Virus record (IMG/VR): IMGVR_UViG_3300036766_001430
Coordinates: 1 to 59,459 of that record
Direction: 5' to 3' (one strand)
From: a virus
Length of the DNA: 59,459 nt
The notes beneath the pieces were generated by a model. That model searched no databases and had not been told where the DNA came from. It saw only the letters and a list, made by a program, of their open reading frames with translations. Every line of letters starts with the position of its first letter. The stretch's first letter is position 1. Positions 46,832 to 54,671 of the stretch are shown here, piece by piece. The translations under genes were made by a program, and so were the position numbers.

Positions 46832-48412
46832 TCAGTCGTCTACTTCGATGTACGTGCCCCACGTGATTCGGGACGAGTAGCCTTGCCCCTCTGCGCTGGG
46901 CTTGCGCTTGTAGGGTCCGACGAGCAGCCAGATGACCGCCATGCCGGGGGGACACGTGACCGGCGCATCGCCATCGCCGTCGGTGACGAAGATAACGACC
47001 TCTGGACGCTGCTCCCCCTTGAGCGCGTCGAGTGCTTTGAACGCGGGCACGAAGCTCGTCCCGCCACCGCCCTTGAGCAGCTTGACGAGGTCGCTCACGC
47101 TCGTGATCTTCTGGAGCGTGTGCACCGCGCAGTCGCACGTGCCGTAGAGCAAGGGTGCGTTGAGCGTCTTGATCACGGCAGCCGACTCGCGCAACGCAGC
47201 GGTCATCTCTGTCCTGCCCATCGACCCAGAGGTGTCGATCATGAGCGCGACGTTGGGGACCACCGCACGAGGTCGAGGCATCAACGCTCGACCCACGCCA
47301 TAGCCGATGCCGGCCTGACGCTTGGACGGTCCGTCGAAGCGGTACACGTTCGCTCCAGAGCGAACCCGCGCCGCTCGCTTGACCGCTTGCTGGAGCTTCT
47401 GCTGCCAGCGCACCTTCGCGATGCCCGTCACCGCGTCAGCGAGGAGCCGCAGACCCGCAGGCAGTCCGCCACGACCCGCAGCAGCGTGCTCCTGGATCGC
47501 CATCGCCATCTGCTTCGCGATGCGCTGCATCTCTGCCTCGCTGCGCTCGTCTTCCGGGTTGATGTTCGCCTCGTCATCGAGCGCGTTCCCCGCGCACGAC
47601 CCGCACTGCCCACGACCCACGCCGTGGGGGTCGCCCGGCTTCACCTCGCCGGGCTCCTCGTCCTCTGAGGAGGGGTCGCCCCCCTCGCCGGACCCAGAGC
47701 CCTCGCCGGACCCTTCCGAGGGCTCCTCAGCGTCTTCGGAGCCATCCCCGTCCTCGCCGGGCTCCTCGCCGGACCCTTCGGTGGGGTCGCCCCCATCCTC
47801 GTCCTCGCCGGGCTCGCCTTCCGAGCCCTCGCCGGGCTCCTCGTCCTGCGCGCCCTCGCCGGGCTCGCCTGCGGGCTCCTCGCCGGGCTCCTCGTCCTCG
47901 TCCTCGCCGGGCTCGCCTTGCGGCTGCTTCGCCTTCTTCGCAGCCTCCTGCTGCAAGTCCAGCTCGTGGTACTGCTCGGCGGTGAGACCTTCGGGGGTGC
48001 CGGGCCCAAGGTCGCTCGGCCAGCATCCGGTGTCCGGGCCATCGGGCAGTTTGAAGCCCATGTCGCGCACGATGGTGTTGATCGCGCGGTCAGCGTTGCG
48101 GTTCCACCGCGCGGGGTCGCGCGACCCTCGCCGGTCACCGTGGTGATCGAGGATGTGCAGCGCTTCGTGGACGAGGAGCCCGGCCGACTTCTCGATGCCC
48201 TGCTGAGCGACCCAGGCAGGGTCATAGATGAGCACGCCGCGGTAGGTAACGCCGATCGTGTTCAGACCGGGACGAGCGACGAAGGTGAGCTTCGTCAGAC
48301 CCGTCGCGAAGAACGGCGCCTTGGCACGCACCATGAGGCGCGCGGTGCCCAAGATCGCTTCGGCTTCCTCTTGCACATCGATCGTGGCAACGACTCGCGC
48401 CGCGCCCGACAT
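46832..48412 (-). CDS. DUF2201-like metallopeptidase / VWA-like protein
   Basis: A 526-residue protein of three parts. Residues 1-150: DUF2201-type domain with the metal motif HEALHILDHHGDR. Residues about 165-290: an acidic Gly/Glu/Pro/Asp linker. Residues about 345-526: VWA-like domain with the MIDAS motif MIDTSGSMG and later FVTDGDGDAP. Such proteins pair with a MoxR ATPase, here directly upstream with one-base overlap. Likely a chaperone-like complex acting on a metal or protein substrate; target unknown. Confidence 0.8.
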   Translation of the reverse strand: MSGAARVVATIDVQEEAEAILGTARLMVRAKAPFFATGLTKLTFVARPGLNTIGVTYRGVLIYDPAWVAQQGIEKSAGLLVHEALHILDHHGDRRGSRDPARWNRNADRAINTIVRDMGFKLPDGPDTGCWPSDLGPGTPEGLTAEQYHELDLQQEAAKKAKQPQGEPGEDEDEEPGEEPAGEPGEGAQDEEPGEGSEGEPGEDEDGGDPTEGSGEEPGEDGDGSEDAEEPSEGSGEGSGSGEGGDPSSEDEEPGEVKPGDPHGVGRGQCGSCAGNALDDEANINPEDERSEAEMQRIAKQMAMAIQEHAAAGRGGLPAGLRLLADAVTGIAKVRWQQKLQQAVKRAARVRSGANVYRFDGPSKRQAGIGYGVGRALMPRPRAVVPNVALMIDTSGSMGRTEMTAALRESAAVIKTLNAPLLYGTCDCAVHTLQKITSVSDLVKLLKGGGGTSFVPAFKALDALKGEQRPEVVIFVTDGDGDAPVTCPPGMAVIWLLVGPYKRKPSAEGQGYSSRITWGTYIEVDD

Positions 48413-49770
48413 CAGAGCACCCCCTTCGTGCCGGCCAGCTCCATCGGCATGCGGAGCGCGATCATGACTGGGCGCGCTTCCGGCGAGAACGCGAGCCCGG
48501 CCTTCGTGAGCGTCTGCGCGGCCGGCGCGATGATGTCGAAGTTCTTGGACGCACCAAGAGCCCTCCAGAGACGCGCTGAGCGCTCCTCTCGATTAGCTGC
48601 GGTGACCGGCTTCACGAGCGCGGCCCAGGCGTTGATGATAGCCGCGCAGCGATCTAGACGGCGCGCGTCCCAGGTGAACGGCACCTTGCCGTCGGCGACA
48701 TCGAGGATGGACGGCATGTCCGCCTGCTCGCAGAAGATCGCGAACGCCTCGTACGCCTTCTGTCCGACGAACGAAGACACGAACGTGTCGCGGTCCGTCG
48801 CGCTCAGGCCGTGGACGATGCTCGATGCGTAGGCACGCGTCGCCATCTCCCAGGTCCGGTCGCTCGCCCACGCCAGCTCCGTCGTGATCTCGCCCTCCTT
48901 CGGGCACATGTTCTTGAAGCCAGGCATCGCGCGGTGGAACGAGGTCTCCAGGCCGACCGCGGTGGCCCACGCGCCGTTCTTCCACGCCGCCATTACGCGG
49001 GCTTCCTCGGCGTCACCGTCGATCGTGTCGTCGGTGGTCGCTTCGTCGTCGATGCCGAGCATGTAGTCGCAGTGCTGCTCGTTGCTCATGTTCCCCCACT
49101 GGATGTGACCGAAGCGATTGGCGAGGGGCAACGAGAGGTCTTGCCCGCCGGCTGCCTGGTGCACGGGGTTCATCGCACCGAGGACGCGCACCCGGCCGTT
49201 GAGCATGAAGCCGGCGATCGTCCGCTCGGAGCAGAGCGTGAGCTGCGGTGCCTGGATGTGACCGGGTGCCGTGCTCATCTCATCGTTGAACACGATGCCC
49301 GGTCGGCCACCGTCGAACATACGCGTCCAGTCGGGGCGAGGATGCGCCAGCGTCATGTCGTCGTTCGCGAAGGCGCGAACCTGCTCGGCGAGGGCGACGC
49401 TGTACTCTGCGCCGTTCTGCACCGCGGTGATGACGCGGTCGATGCACGTCCCCACGTCGCCACCGCCACGCGGCACCGGCACGACGCCGAACTGCCCCTC
49501 ACCGTCACCAGGCACGAGCACCTTACACTGCCAGGGAGCGACGATGCCGTTGGAGAGCGAGGTGATGCCCGCGGCCTTCGACTTGAGCACCGCGGTCTTG
49601 CCGCCACCGGGGTCGCCGCAGAAGAGAATGTTCAGGCCCCAGCGGACCTCGTACGCAGCGAGCTGGTGGACTTTGCCCGAGGGCACGGTGAAGGCTCTAC
49701 GCTGCCGGCCCGCCGGCGTGAAGAGCATCGCGTGGATGATAGAGGCGTTCACGTGATTGAGATTGTTCAT
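48412..49770 (-). CDS. MoxR-type AAA+ ATPase
   Basis: A 452-residue AAA+ ATPase. Walker A CGDPGGGKTAVL, Walker B-like GIVFNDEMSTAPG, then VLGAMNPVHQAAGG and an arginine-finger region. It partners with the VWA protein that follows. C-terminal half is helical. In bacteria MoxR-VWA pairs mature other proteins; in a phage the target is unknown. Confidence 0.8.
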   Translation of the reverse strand: MNNLNHVNASIIHAMLFTPAGRQRRAFTVPSGKVHQLAAYEVRWGLNILFCGDPGGGKTAVLKSKAAGITSLSNGIVAPWQCKVLVPGDGEGQFGVVPVPRGGGDVGTCIDRVITAVQNGAEYSVALAEQVRAFANDDMTLAHPRPDWTRMFDGGRPGIVFNDEMSTAPGHIQAPQLTLCSERTIAGFMLNGRVRVLGAMNPVHQAAGGQDLSLPLANRFGHIQWGNMSNEQHCDYMLGIDDEATTDDTIDGDAEEARVMAAWKNGAWATAVGLETSFHRAMPGFKNMCPKEGEITTELAWASDRTWEMATRAYASSIVHGLSATDRDTFVSSFVGQKAYEAFAIFCEQADMPSILDVADGKVPFTWDARRLDRCAAIINAWAALVKPVTAANREERSARLWRALGASKNFDIIAPAAQTLTKAGLAFSPEARPVMIALRMPMELAGTKGVL

Positions 49771-49829
49771 GGTCGTAGCTCCGTGGTTCGTGTGGTTTGG
49801 TTTCAGCGAGTCGTGCGAGGCCGCACGCA

Positions 49830-49862
49830 GAGAGGAGCGAACCGCGGGGGCTCGCTCCTCTC
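49830..49862. promoter_or_regulatory. hairpin between two block genes
   Basis: An 11-base inverted repeat (GAGAGGAGCGA at 49830-49840 and TCGCTCCTCTC at 49852-49862), just after the stop of the 49874 gene on the minus strand, before the MoxR leader. It has no T run. A smaller stem lies at about 49813-49828. Confidence 0.55.
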
Positions 49863-49873
49863 AACGCGATGTC

Positions 49874-50173
49874 TCAGGTGAGGACGAAGACGGTGACGTA
49901 GCGGATGCCGTCGTCGGCACCGACCTTCGAGCGGAAGTGCTCCGTCGCGAGCTTCTTGGCCTCACCGTAGGTCGTGGAGCCGGGCGTCCAGAAGATGCTC
50001 TCGGCATCGCGCTGGCAGTTCATGTCGGGGTTGCGTCGCTTCGAGAAGGCCCAGGAGCCGCGACCCCGCGGCGCGTGGCCGTAGCTGATGACGTAGTCGG
50101 TCGTGCTGAAGTCGACGACGATGCGAGCCTTGCGCTGAGCGGCGTTGGTACGGGTGACGATCGAGCTGTTCAT
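49874..50173 (-). CDS. hypothetical protein
   Basis: A 99-residue protein, basic at the N-terminus (SIVTRTNAAQRKARIVVDF). It looks like a small beta-alpha protein (TTDYVISYGHAPRGRGSWAF, GEAKKLATEHFRS, RYVTVFVL). No family recognised. Its leader is the 25-base element shared with the 50269 gene. Confidence 0.55.
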   Translation of the reverse strand: MNSSIVTRTNAAQRKARIVVDFSTTDYVISYGHAPRGRGSWAFSKRRNPDMNCQRDAESIFWTPGSTTYGEAKKLATEHFRSKVGADDGIRYVTVFVLT

Positions 50174-50181
50174 GGTCGGTC

Positions 50182-50206
50182 TGCTTTCTGTTCTTGGTTA
50201 CGTGGA
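50182..50206 (-). promoter_or_regulatory. shared 25-bp leader element
   Basis: This 25-base stretch upstream of the 49874 gene is identical to 50946-50970 upstream of the 50269 gene. On the minus strand it reads TCCACGTAACCAAGAACAGA then AAGCA. It directly precedes the two starts and may be a ribosome-site or regulator element. Confidence 0.6.
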
Positions 50207-50217
50207 GGGCGGCACGA

Positions 50218-50255
50218 GCAGAGGGACGAGGAGCCGAAGCCCCTCGTCCCTCTGC
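50218..50255. promoter_or_regulatory. 14-bp perfect hairpin after the 50269 gene
   Basis: GCAGAGGGACGAGG at 50218-50231 pairs with CCTCGTCCCTCTGC at 50242-50255, a perfect 14-base stem with a 10-base loop. It lies 13 bases after the stop of the 50269 gene, before the next leader element. It has no T run. Confidence 0.7.
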
Positions 50256-50268
50256 GGTCCTACTGCTC

Positions 50269-50940
50269 TCAGGCTTCGGCGGTGATCGGGTCCTTGGGCT
50301 CGCCGTCGAACGACGTCGTCAGGACGCGCCGTGCGACCACGAGCTTCGTCACGCCACCGTCCTCGGTGCCGGCCATGACGACGACGTTCGCTCCAGCGGC
50401 GCGAACGACGGTCAGCTCATCGGTGAGAGAGATGATGCCGGTGAAGTCCGCGGCGAACTTCGCGCGCAGCCACATCGTGGCGCCGGGCTCGATGCCCTTC
50501 TTCGGCGCCACGACCTTGTCGCCGTCCGTGCGCTGCCAGTCGGTCGCGCGCAACGCGGTGAGCGTGACGGCCACGCCATCGAGGTCGGCCAGGCTCGCCT
50601 TGATCGCGGACTGGGCCGTGTCGATGACCGTCCGCGCACCGACATTGCAGCGCAGCGCGGTCTTGGATAGGCGAGCGATCGTGTCGTGGAGGAGCTTCGA
50701 CGTGCGGCGCAGCGCGCGCACCTCGCGGTCAGCTAGGAGCTGAGCCTTGCGCGTCTTCGCCGGCTTTCCCGCGGTGCGCTCGCTGAGCGCGACGGTAGCC
50801 TTGGCCTTGTTCTCTTCAAAGGTCGGGTCCACCGAGGACGGCGTGAGGGCGACGTTCGGCAGCGTCGCGTCCTTCACCATCATCGAGCGGAGCAGAGCGG
50901 TCTTGGAGGAGGACGCGGCAGACTTGGTAGAGGTCTTCAT
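50269..50940 (-). CDS. hypothetical protein, first gene of the minus-strand operon
   Basis: A 223-residue protein with a basic, helical N-terminal part (AKTRKAQLLADREVRALRRT) and a beta-rich end (ATMWLRAKFAADFTGIISL, NVVVMAGTEDGG). It is the first minus-strand gene left of the divergent control region and so probably an early gene. No family recognised. Confidence 0.6.
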   Translation of the reverse strand: MKTSTKSAASSSKTALLRSMMVKDATLPNVALTPSSVDPTFEENKAKATVALSERTAGKPAKTRKAQLLADREVRALRRTSKLLHDTIARLSKTALRCNVGARTVIDTAQSAIKASLADLDGVAVTLTALRATDWQRTDGDKVVAPKKGIEPGATMWLRAKFAADFTGIISLTDELTVVRAAGANVVVMAGTEDGGVTKLVVARRVLTTSFDGEPKDPITAEA

Positions 50941-50945
50941 GATCT

Positions 50946-50970
50946 TGCTTTCTGTTCTTGGTTACGTGGA
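50946..50970 (-). promoter_or_regulatory. shared 25-bp leader element (second copy)
   Basis: Identical to 50182-50206. It ends five bases upstream of the start codon of the 50269 gene. Confidence 0.6.
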
Positions 50971-50989
50971 TCGGTTCGAGGCGTTGCCG

Positions 50990-51063
50990 TCTCGCATCGA
51001 AGGTCGGGCAGTCCGTCCCTCGATGCGAGACGAGGAGTGAGCCAGCGGCGCACTCCTCGTCTC
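50990..51063. promoter_or_regulatory. two overlapping hairpins, mutually exclusive
   Basis: Stem one: TCTCGCATCGA (50990-51000) with TCGATGCGAGA (51020-51030). Stem two: GAGACGAGGAGTG (51027-51039) with CACTCCTCGTCTC (51051-51063), a perfect 13-base stem. The 3' arm of stem one and the 5' arm of stem two share four bases, so only one can form fully; this resembles an attenuator-like switch. Confidence 0.6.
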
Positions 51064-51406
51064 TCCTGTCGTCCGTCGTCGGCACGGCACCCGTCGGTGC
51101 TCGTCCTCGTCCGGTGCTGAGCGAGCGGCGCATCGAAGCGCAGCGCTCGTCATCGTGTCAGCGGTACCGGGTTCCCGCGCATCCTCCGCAGAGGCTTTCT
51201 TCCGGCAGCATCCTCGTCCTCGTCACCGTGCTTAGAATCCCCGTTGATGTCATCTCGTTGATACCGGCCTCTTGCCTCGCTGGGAGGCGTCCGTTTGGAC
51301 CGCCGAGTCTCTCGACTCGCTCGTGTCCTCTTCTGGAGGTGGTTACTGGGGACCGCCGATGCGATCGCGAGTAGCTGATTCAGTTTTCAAAGAGCGAGGG
51401 GACTAG

Positions 51407-51607
51407 ATGAGAGCGGACACGGCTCGACTGGCCGCGCTGATCGAGGTCATCGCGCTCGCGCGCTCGCTCGATGTCCGACGATCGGTAAGGGAGGTCATCG
51501 CGCTCGCGCGCTCGCTCCGTCCGTACGTCTCTCTCATCTCGTTACCCATCACTCCTCTAGTATCTCCTACGTATCGCGTTCGGTCGACTTTTCCTTTGGG
51601 CGGATAA
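51407..51607 (+). CDS. doubtful small frame in the control region
   Basis: A 66-residue frame with GAGGGGAC upstream. Its sequence contains the unit EVIALARSL twice because of the 27-base repeat. A minus-strand frame overlaps it. It is probably a by-product of the repeat, but a small early protein cannot be excluded. Confidence 0.25.
   Translation: MRADTARLAALIEVIALARSLDVRRSVREVIALARSLRPYVSLISLPITPLVSPTYRVRSTFPLGG
51443..51517. repeat. 27-bp direct repeat pair
   Basis: Bases 51443-51469 and 51491-51517 are identical over 27 bases, 48 bases apart. The unit contains the self-complementary-like GCGCTCGCGCGC. This could be an operator pair or an origin iteron. Confidence 0.75.
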
Positions 51608-51955
51608 TCCATCGGAATTATAGGTGGTTTACGGTCACTGGCGTCGCGCTGCCGCAGGCTTCCCAGGGATTCACGGCGAAATAAAAAACCGTGGCTAAAT
51701 ACTCGGGATAATTAGGGTTTAGTACCCATCGAGCGCTTCAAGCTCTTTCCTTCACTTTTCCCTGCTTTTTGCTGCACGTGGCGTCGCGACCACGGCGTTT
51801 CCTTGCTCTTCCTGGAATCGACCGCGCACGAGCACTTTGGTCGTCCGGCGAGGTCGGCCGGGCTCCTCGTCCCTCGTCCTCGTCCTCGCCGGGCTCCTCG
51901 TCCTCGCTCGCGCGCTGGCATCGACGCGCGAGCGAGGACGCGCGATGCTGCGTCG

Positions 51956-52297
51956 ATGGGCGCGATGAGCAGACGGAAGGGAGCGTCGTGGGAGCGTGAC
52001 GTCGCAACGACGTTCCGCGAACGCGGGGCAGCGAGCGCGAAGCGCGGGCTGGGCCAGGCGCGATGCGCGCGCGAGTGCGCGGATGTCGAGGGTCTGCCGT
52101 GGTGGGTGGAGTGCAAGGTCGGCGCACGATTGAACGTCGTGGCCGCGTTGCGCCAGGCACGCGAGGCATCGGATGGCCGTGTGCCCATCGTGGTCGCGAA
52201 GCTCGATCGCTGCGAGCCGATCGTGACGCTGTCGCTAGCAGACTTCCTCGACCTCGTGCTGCCGCGTGCGCCCAAGACCCCTGGCGATGGTGCGTAA
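51956..52297 (+). CDS. putative PDDEXK-type nuclease / Holliday-junction resolvase-like
   Basis: A 113-residue protein from ATG 51956 (SRRKGASWERDVA at the N-terminus). ECADVEGLPWWVECKVG holds the acidic D...E-x-K motif of the PD-(D/E)XK superfamily; SDGRVPIVVAKLDR follows as the next strand. Small size and style match phage resolvase-like nucleases. Exact start (51956 or 51965) uncertain. It is the first plus-strand gene. Confidence 0.6.
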   Translation: MGAMSRRKGASWERDVATTFRERGAASAKRGLGQARCARECADVEGLPWWVECKVGARLNVVAALRQAREASDGRVPIVVAKLDRCEPIVTLSLADFLDLVLPRAPKTPGDGA

Positions 52298-52326
52298 AAA
52301 CACAGCGACCTGGTAAGTCATCCGGT

Positions 52327-52611
52327 ATGCCGCTCAAGCTACATAACGAAAGCGCGTGGAGGACGCGCGACATCCGTTCGATCTTGCTCGTCGGGATGCG
52401 GGCCCACGACATCAAGCACGTGAGCGCAGGGGTCATCGCTGACGGAGCGAAGTTCGCAACAATCGCGCCAATCTCGGCGTGGATGAGGATCGTGCTCCCT
52501 GCGCGTGTGGGCGACATCGGCATCGCGGGCGTGTGGCTCCCGCACGAGTGCGATGACGACCTCCAAGCGCGCGTCGCCAAGCGCTTCGCGGCGCAGGTCG
52601 ATAGCGGCTGA
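52327..52611 (+). CDS. hypothetical protein
   Basis: A 94-residue protein from MPLKLHNESAWRTRD. The start resembles SprT/metallopeptidase-like phage proteins (K-L-H-N-x-S-x-W-R-T), but the HExxH motif is absent. Not assigned. Confidence 0.5.
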   Translation: MPLKLHNESAWRTRDIRSILLVGMRAHDIKHVSAGVIADGAKFATIAPISAWMRIVLPARVGDIGIAGVWLPHECDDDLQARVAKRFAAQVDSG

Positions 52612-52613
52612 TC

Positions 52614-53594
52614 ATGAAAGAGTTCAATTACAAGAAGGCGTGGCAGAAGGTGGCGCTCCCCGGATGGGAGTCGCTCCCGCGTGACGTGAGGCAGCTCGTC
52701 TACATGACGTGTTGCGCGCTCCCGTACGGACAGAGCGCAAGTCTCGACATGGAGTGGCCCGACAAGCGGGTCGACCGTGGCGAGTCGATCGAGCTGCCGA
52801 GCGAGTGCGCGGCGCAGGTCATCACCGGCACGAAGTGCTGCGAGGACATCGGACACCATATGTTCAGTCTCCAGCGCCGCTTCGAGAACATCGACACGAG
52901 CTGGCTCTCGCAAGCCGCGCGAGTCGTCTTCGACTACGGACACTGGGCGCCTGGTTGCCCCCAGCAGCCGACGTTCGATGACGCTCCGTTCGTGAAGGCG
53001 TACGCGGAGGCCAACGTGGTCCAGAAGACGGGCGGCCACTGGAAGTTCTCCAACCTCGCCGACCAGATCCTTACCGCGAAGATCGGCATGCCGCGCGTGC
53101 GATCGCCGAAGGGCAACGGCGTCTCGTTCGTGGTTCTCGAAGGCGCGCTCCGGTGCTGCTTCGCGTCCCGCGGCATGCGCGTGGTCATCGTCGCGTCGGA
53201 CAAGGACCTGATGCAGCTAGTGGACGGGCAGTGCGTGCTCTGGGACGGCAAGGACACGGTCACCGGCATCGAGGAAGTGGAGAAGCGCTTCGGCGTTCAC
53301 GTCTACCAGCTCCGCGACTATCTCGCGATCTGCGGCGACAGCTCCGACAACGTGCCCGGCCTCAAGGGCGCGGGGCCCAAGGCCGCGGTTGCGATCTTGA
53401 ACAAGTTCGGCACGCTCCAAGCCGCCCTCGACTCGGCGTGCACCGACCTATTGGAGCCCTTCTGGGCTCGACACACTAAGTACCGCTCGATGCTCCGTGC
53501 GCAACACGACGCCGTGCTGCTGAGCCAGCGACTTGTTACACTCGCGCACGATGCGCCCGTCGCATTGAACACTGAGGAGACGCAACGCCTATGA
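52614..53594 (+). CDS. fusion of an unknown domain with the C-terminal part of a 5'-3' exonuclease
   Basis: A 326-residue protein. Residues 1-170 (FNYKKAWQKVALPGWESLP, ARVVFDYGHWAPG) resemble a stand-alone phage protein family. From about residue 185 it becomes a FEN/5'-3' exonuclease: VVIVASDKDLMQLVDGQCV, then HVYQLRDYLAICGDSSDNVPGLKGAGPKAA, the H3TH DNA-binding region. The N-terminal catalytic part of the exonuclease (with most metal-binding Asp residues) is missing, so nuclease activity is doubtful. The fusion looks like a deletion. It overlaps the next gene by four bases. Confidence 0.7.
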   Translation: MKEFNYKKAWQKVALPGWESLPRDVRQLVYMTCCALPYGQSASLDMEWPDKRVDRGESIELPSECAAQVITGTKCCEDIGHHMFSLQRRFENIDTSWLSQAARVVFDYGHWAPGCPQQPTFDDAPFVKAYAEANVVQKTGGHWKFSNLADQILTAKIGMPRVRSPKGNGVSFVVLEGALRCCFASRGMRVVIVASDKDLMQLVDGQCVLWDGKDTVTGIEEVEKRFGVHVYQLRDYLAICGDSSDNVPGLKGAGPKAAVAILNKFGTLQAALDSACTDLLEPFWARHTKYRSMLRAQHDAVLLSQRLVTLAHDAPVALNTEETQRL

Positions 53595-54226
53595 GCGTAG
53601 GGAAGAACGAGCAGAAGTCGGCGGAGTACGTGCCTTACGGGCCGGTGCGCGTTAGCCGCAAGCTCGGCGAGCGTCGTGGTGGAACGGCGTCGGCATCTAC
53701 CTCCGCTGCCGTCGCAGAGAATGTGCCAGCGGCTCACGTCGATGACACGGAGCGAATGCGGCAGGCCCACGCTAAGCGAATGGAGGCGACGCTTGGATCG
53801 CCAGACCACTTCGTGGGCACACTACCTGCTTCAACGAGCGCGCAATCGTCGCCAGAGAGTGCGGATATAGGGCTCACTCCGGCCGGCCGCGAACCGGTCA
53901 TCATGGTTGACGTACTAGGGTTGTCGGACGAAGCGAAGCTAAGCGCCGACAATGTGCGCGGACTCATCGTGCAGGAGTGCCGCGCGACAGAAGCGCTGCT
54001 GCTCGCGAAGAACGCCGGCTACGGTAGCTCCGCGTTCGATCCTCTGCGCGTGTTCTCGAAAGTATCGGCCGTGACAGGGATTCTCGTACGCATTGACGAC
54101 AAGCTGTCGCGTATCGCGCGCGGCGATTTGACCGCCGTGGACGACGAGAAGCTACCGCAGACGGTGGACGACCTCATCGGCTACCTCACGCTACTCAAAG
54201 TCGCTTGGAGGCTCAAGCTCACATGA
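53591..54226 (+). CDS. DUF1599 / nucleotide modification associated domain 1 protein
   Basis: A 211-residue protein. Residues 1-105 are disordered and Ser/Ala-rich. Residues about 110-211 match the DUF1599 (Nmad1) family: AKNAGYGSSAFDPLRVFSK, then RIDDKLSRIARG and DDLIGYLTLLKV. The family was named for its association with phage DNA-base modification genes and may handle modified nucleotides. Its presence supports the TET cassette at 21.5-25.5 kb. Start 53591, ATGA-type overlap. Confidence 0.75.
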   Translation: MSVGKNEQKSAEYVPYGPVRVSRKLGERRGGTASASTSAAVAENVPAAHVDDTERMRQAHAKRMEATLGSPDHFVGTLPASTSAQSSPESADIGLTPAGREPVIMVDVLGLSDEAKLSADNVRGLIVQECRATEALLLAKNAGYGSSAFDPLRVFSKVSAVTGILVRIDDKLSRIARGDLTAVDDEKLPQTVDDLIGYLTLLKVAWRLKLT

Positions 54227-54277
54227 ACTATCACGAATATCCTTGCGATGCTCGCATCTCGTTGTCATCTTTACACG

Positions 54278-54481
54278 ATGGAGTACGTAGGACTCCACCC
54301 GATTTCGCAGGTAGCCGCGCGCACTGCAGCGAGGGAGGTGGCGACGTTCGATTGCCTGGAGTGCTCGTACGGTCTGTACGCTGCCACACCGTTCGGCGAC
54401 GCACGCCCAGCGTGCACGGTTTGTGGAGGACGGTGCCCCGACGCAATCTGGATCCTTATGTGCGAGTTGCTCGTCGCATAG
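54278..54481 (+). CDS. small zinc-binding protein
   Basis: A 67-residue protein with two pairs of cysteines, FDCLECSYG and PACTVCGG, likely a zinc ribbon. A start at 54248 is possible. Unknown function. Confidence 0.5.
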   Translation: MEYVGLHPISQVAARTAAREVATFDCLECSYGLYAATPFGDARPACTVCGGRCPDAIWILMCELLVA

Positions 54482-54491
54482 GAGGTGCCTC

Positions 54492-54671
54492 GTGAAGGGT
54501 CCGTTCGAGATAGCGTTCACCGATCTACACGCAGCAGCCGAGGCGCGAGATCTCGCCAAGCAGGCTCGCGAGGACGAGCGGCGTGGGTTCATAGCGTTCG
54601 GGCTCATCTGGCTCGTGTCGTCGTTCGTGGCTTTCACCATTGGCGCACTCGTCGGGTACGGGTGCCGGTGA
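54492..54671 (+). CDS. small membrane protein (holin candidate)
   Basis: A 59-residue protein from GTG 54492, with AGGAGG six bases upstream. A charged helix (LAKQAREDERRG) precedes a 25-residue hydrophobic segment (FIAFGLIWLVSSFVAFTIG) and a short tail. It lies two genes before the muramidase-like protein and could be a holin. Confidence 0.55.
   Translation: MKGPFEIAFTDLHAAAEARDLAKQAREDERRGFIAFGLIWLVSSFVAFTIGALVGYGCR

Larger units (their letters stand above)
50941..51955. promoter_or_regulatory. divergent intergenic control region
   Basis: About 1 kb without a convincing gene, separating minus-strand and plus-strand gene blocks. It contains the 25-base leader copy, two overlapping hairpins (50990-51030 and 51027-51063), two 27-base direct repeats (51443-51469 and 51491-51517) and an AT-rich stretch at 51600-51725 with TTGACA-free but TATAAT-like segments (GGATAATT, TAAATA). 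Likely promoters and possibly the origin lie here; no single site can be proved. Confidence 0.65.

Noticed and set aside
49830-51063. Hairpins as classic Rho-independent terminators
   Set aside because: None is followed by a run of T on either strand.
51403-51612. Minus-strand 69-codon frame opposite the plus-strand frame in the control region
   Set aside because: Both frames merely translate the 27-base repeat; neither has a clear context, so at most one is real.
52327-52611. SprT-like metallopeptidase
   Set aside because: The N-terminus is similar but the HExxH zinc motif is absent.
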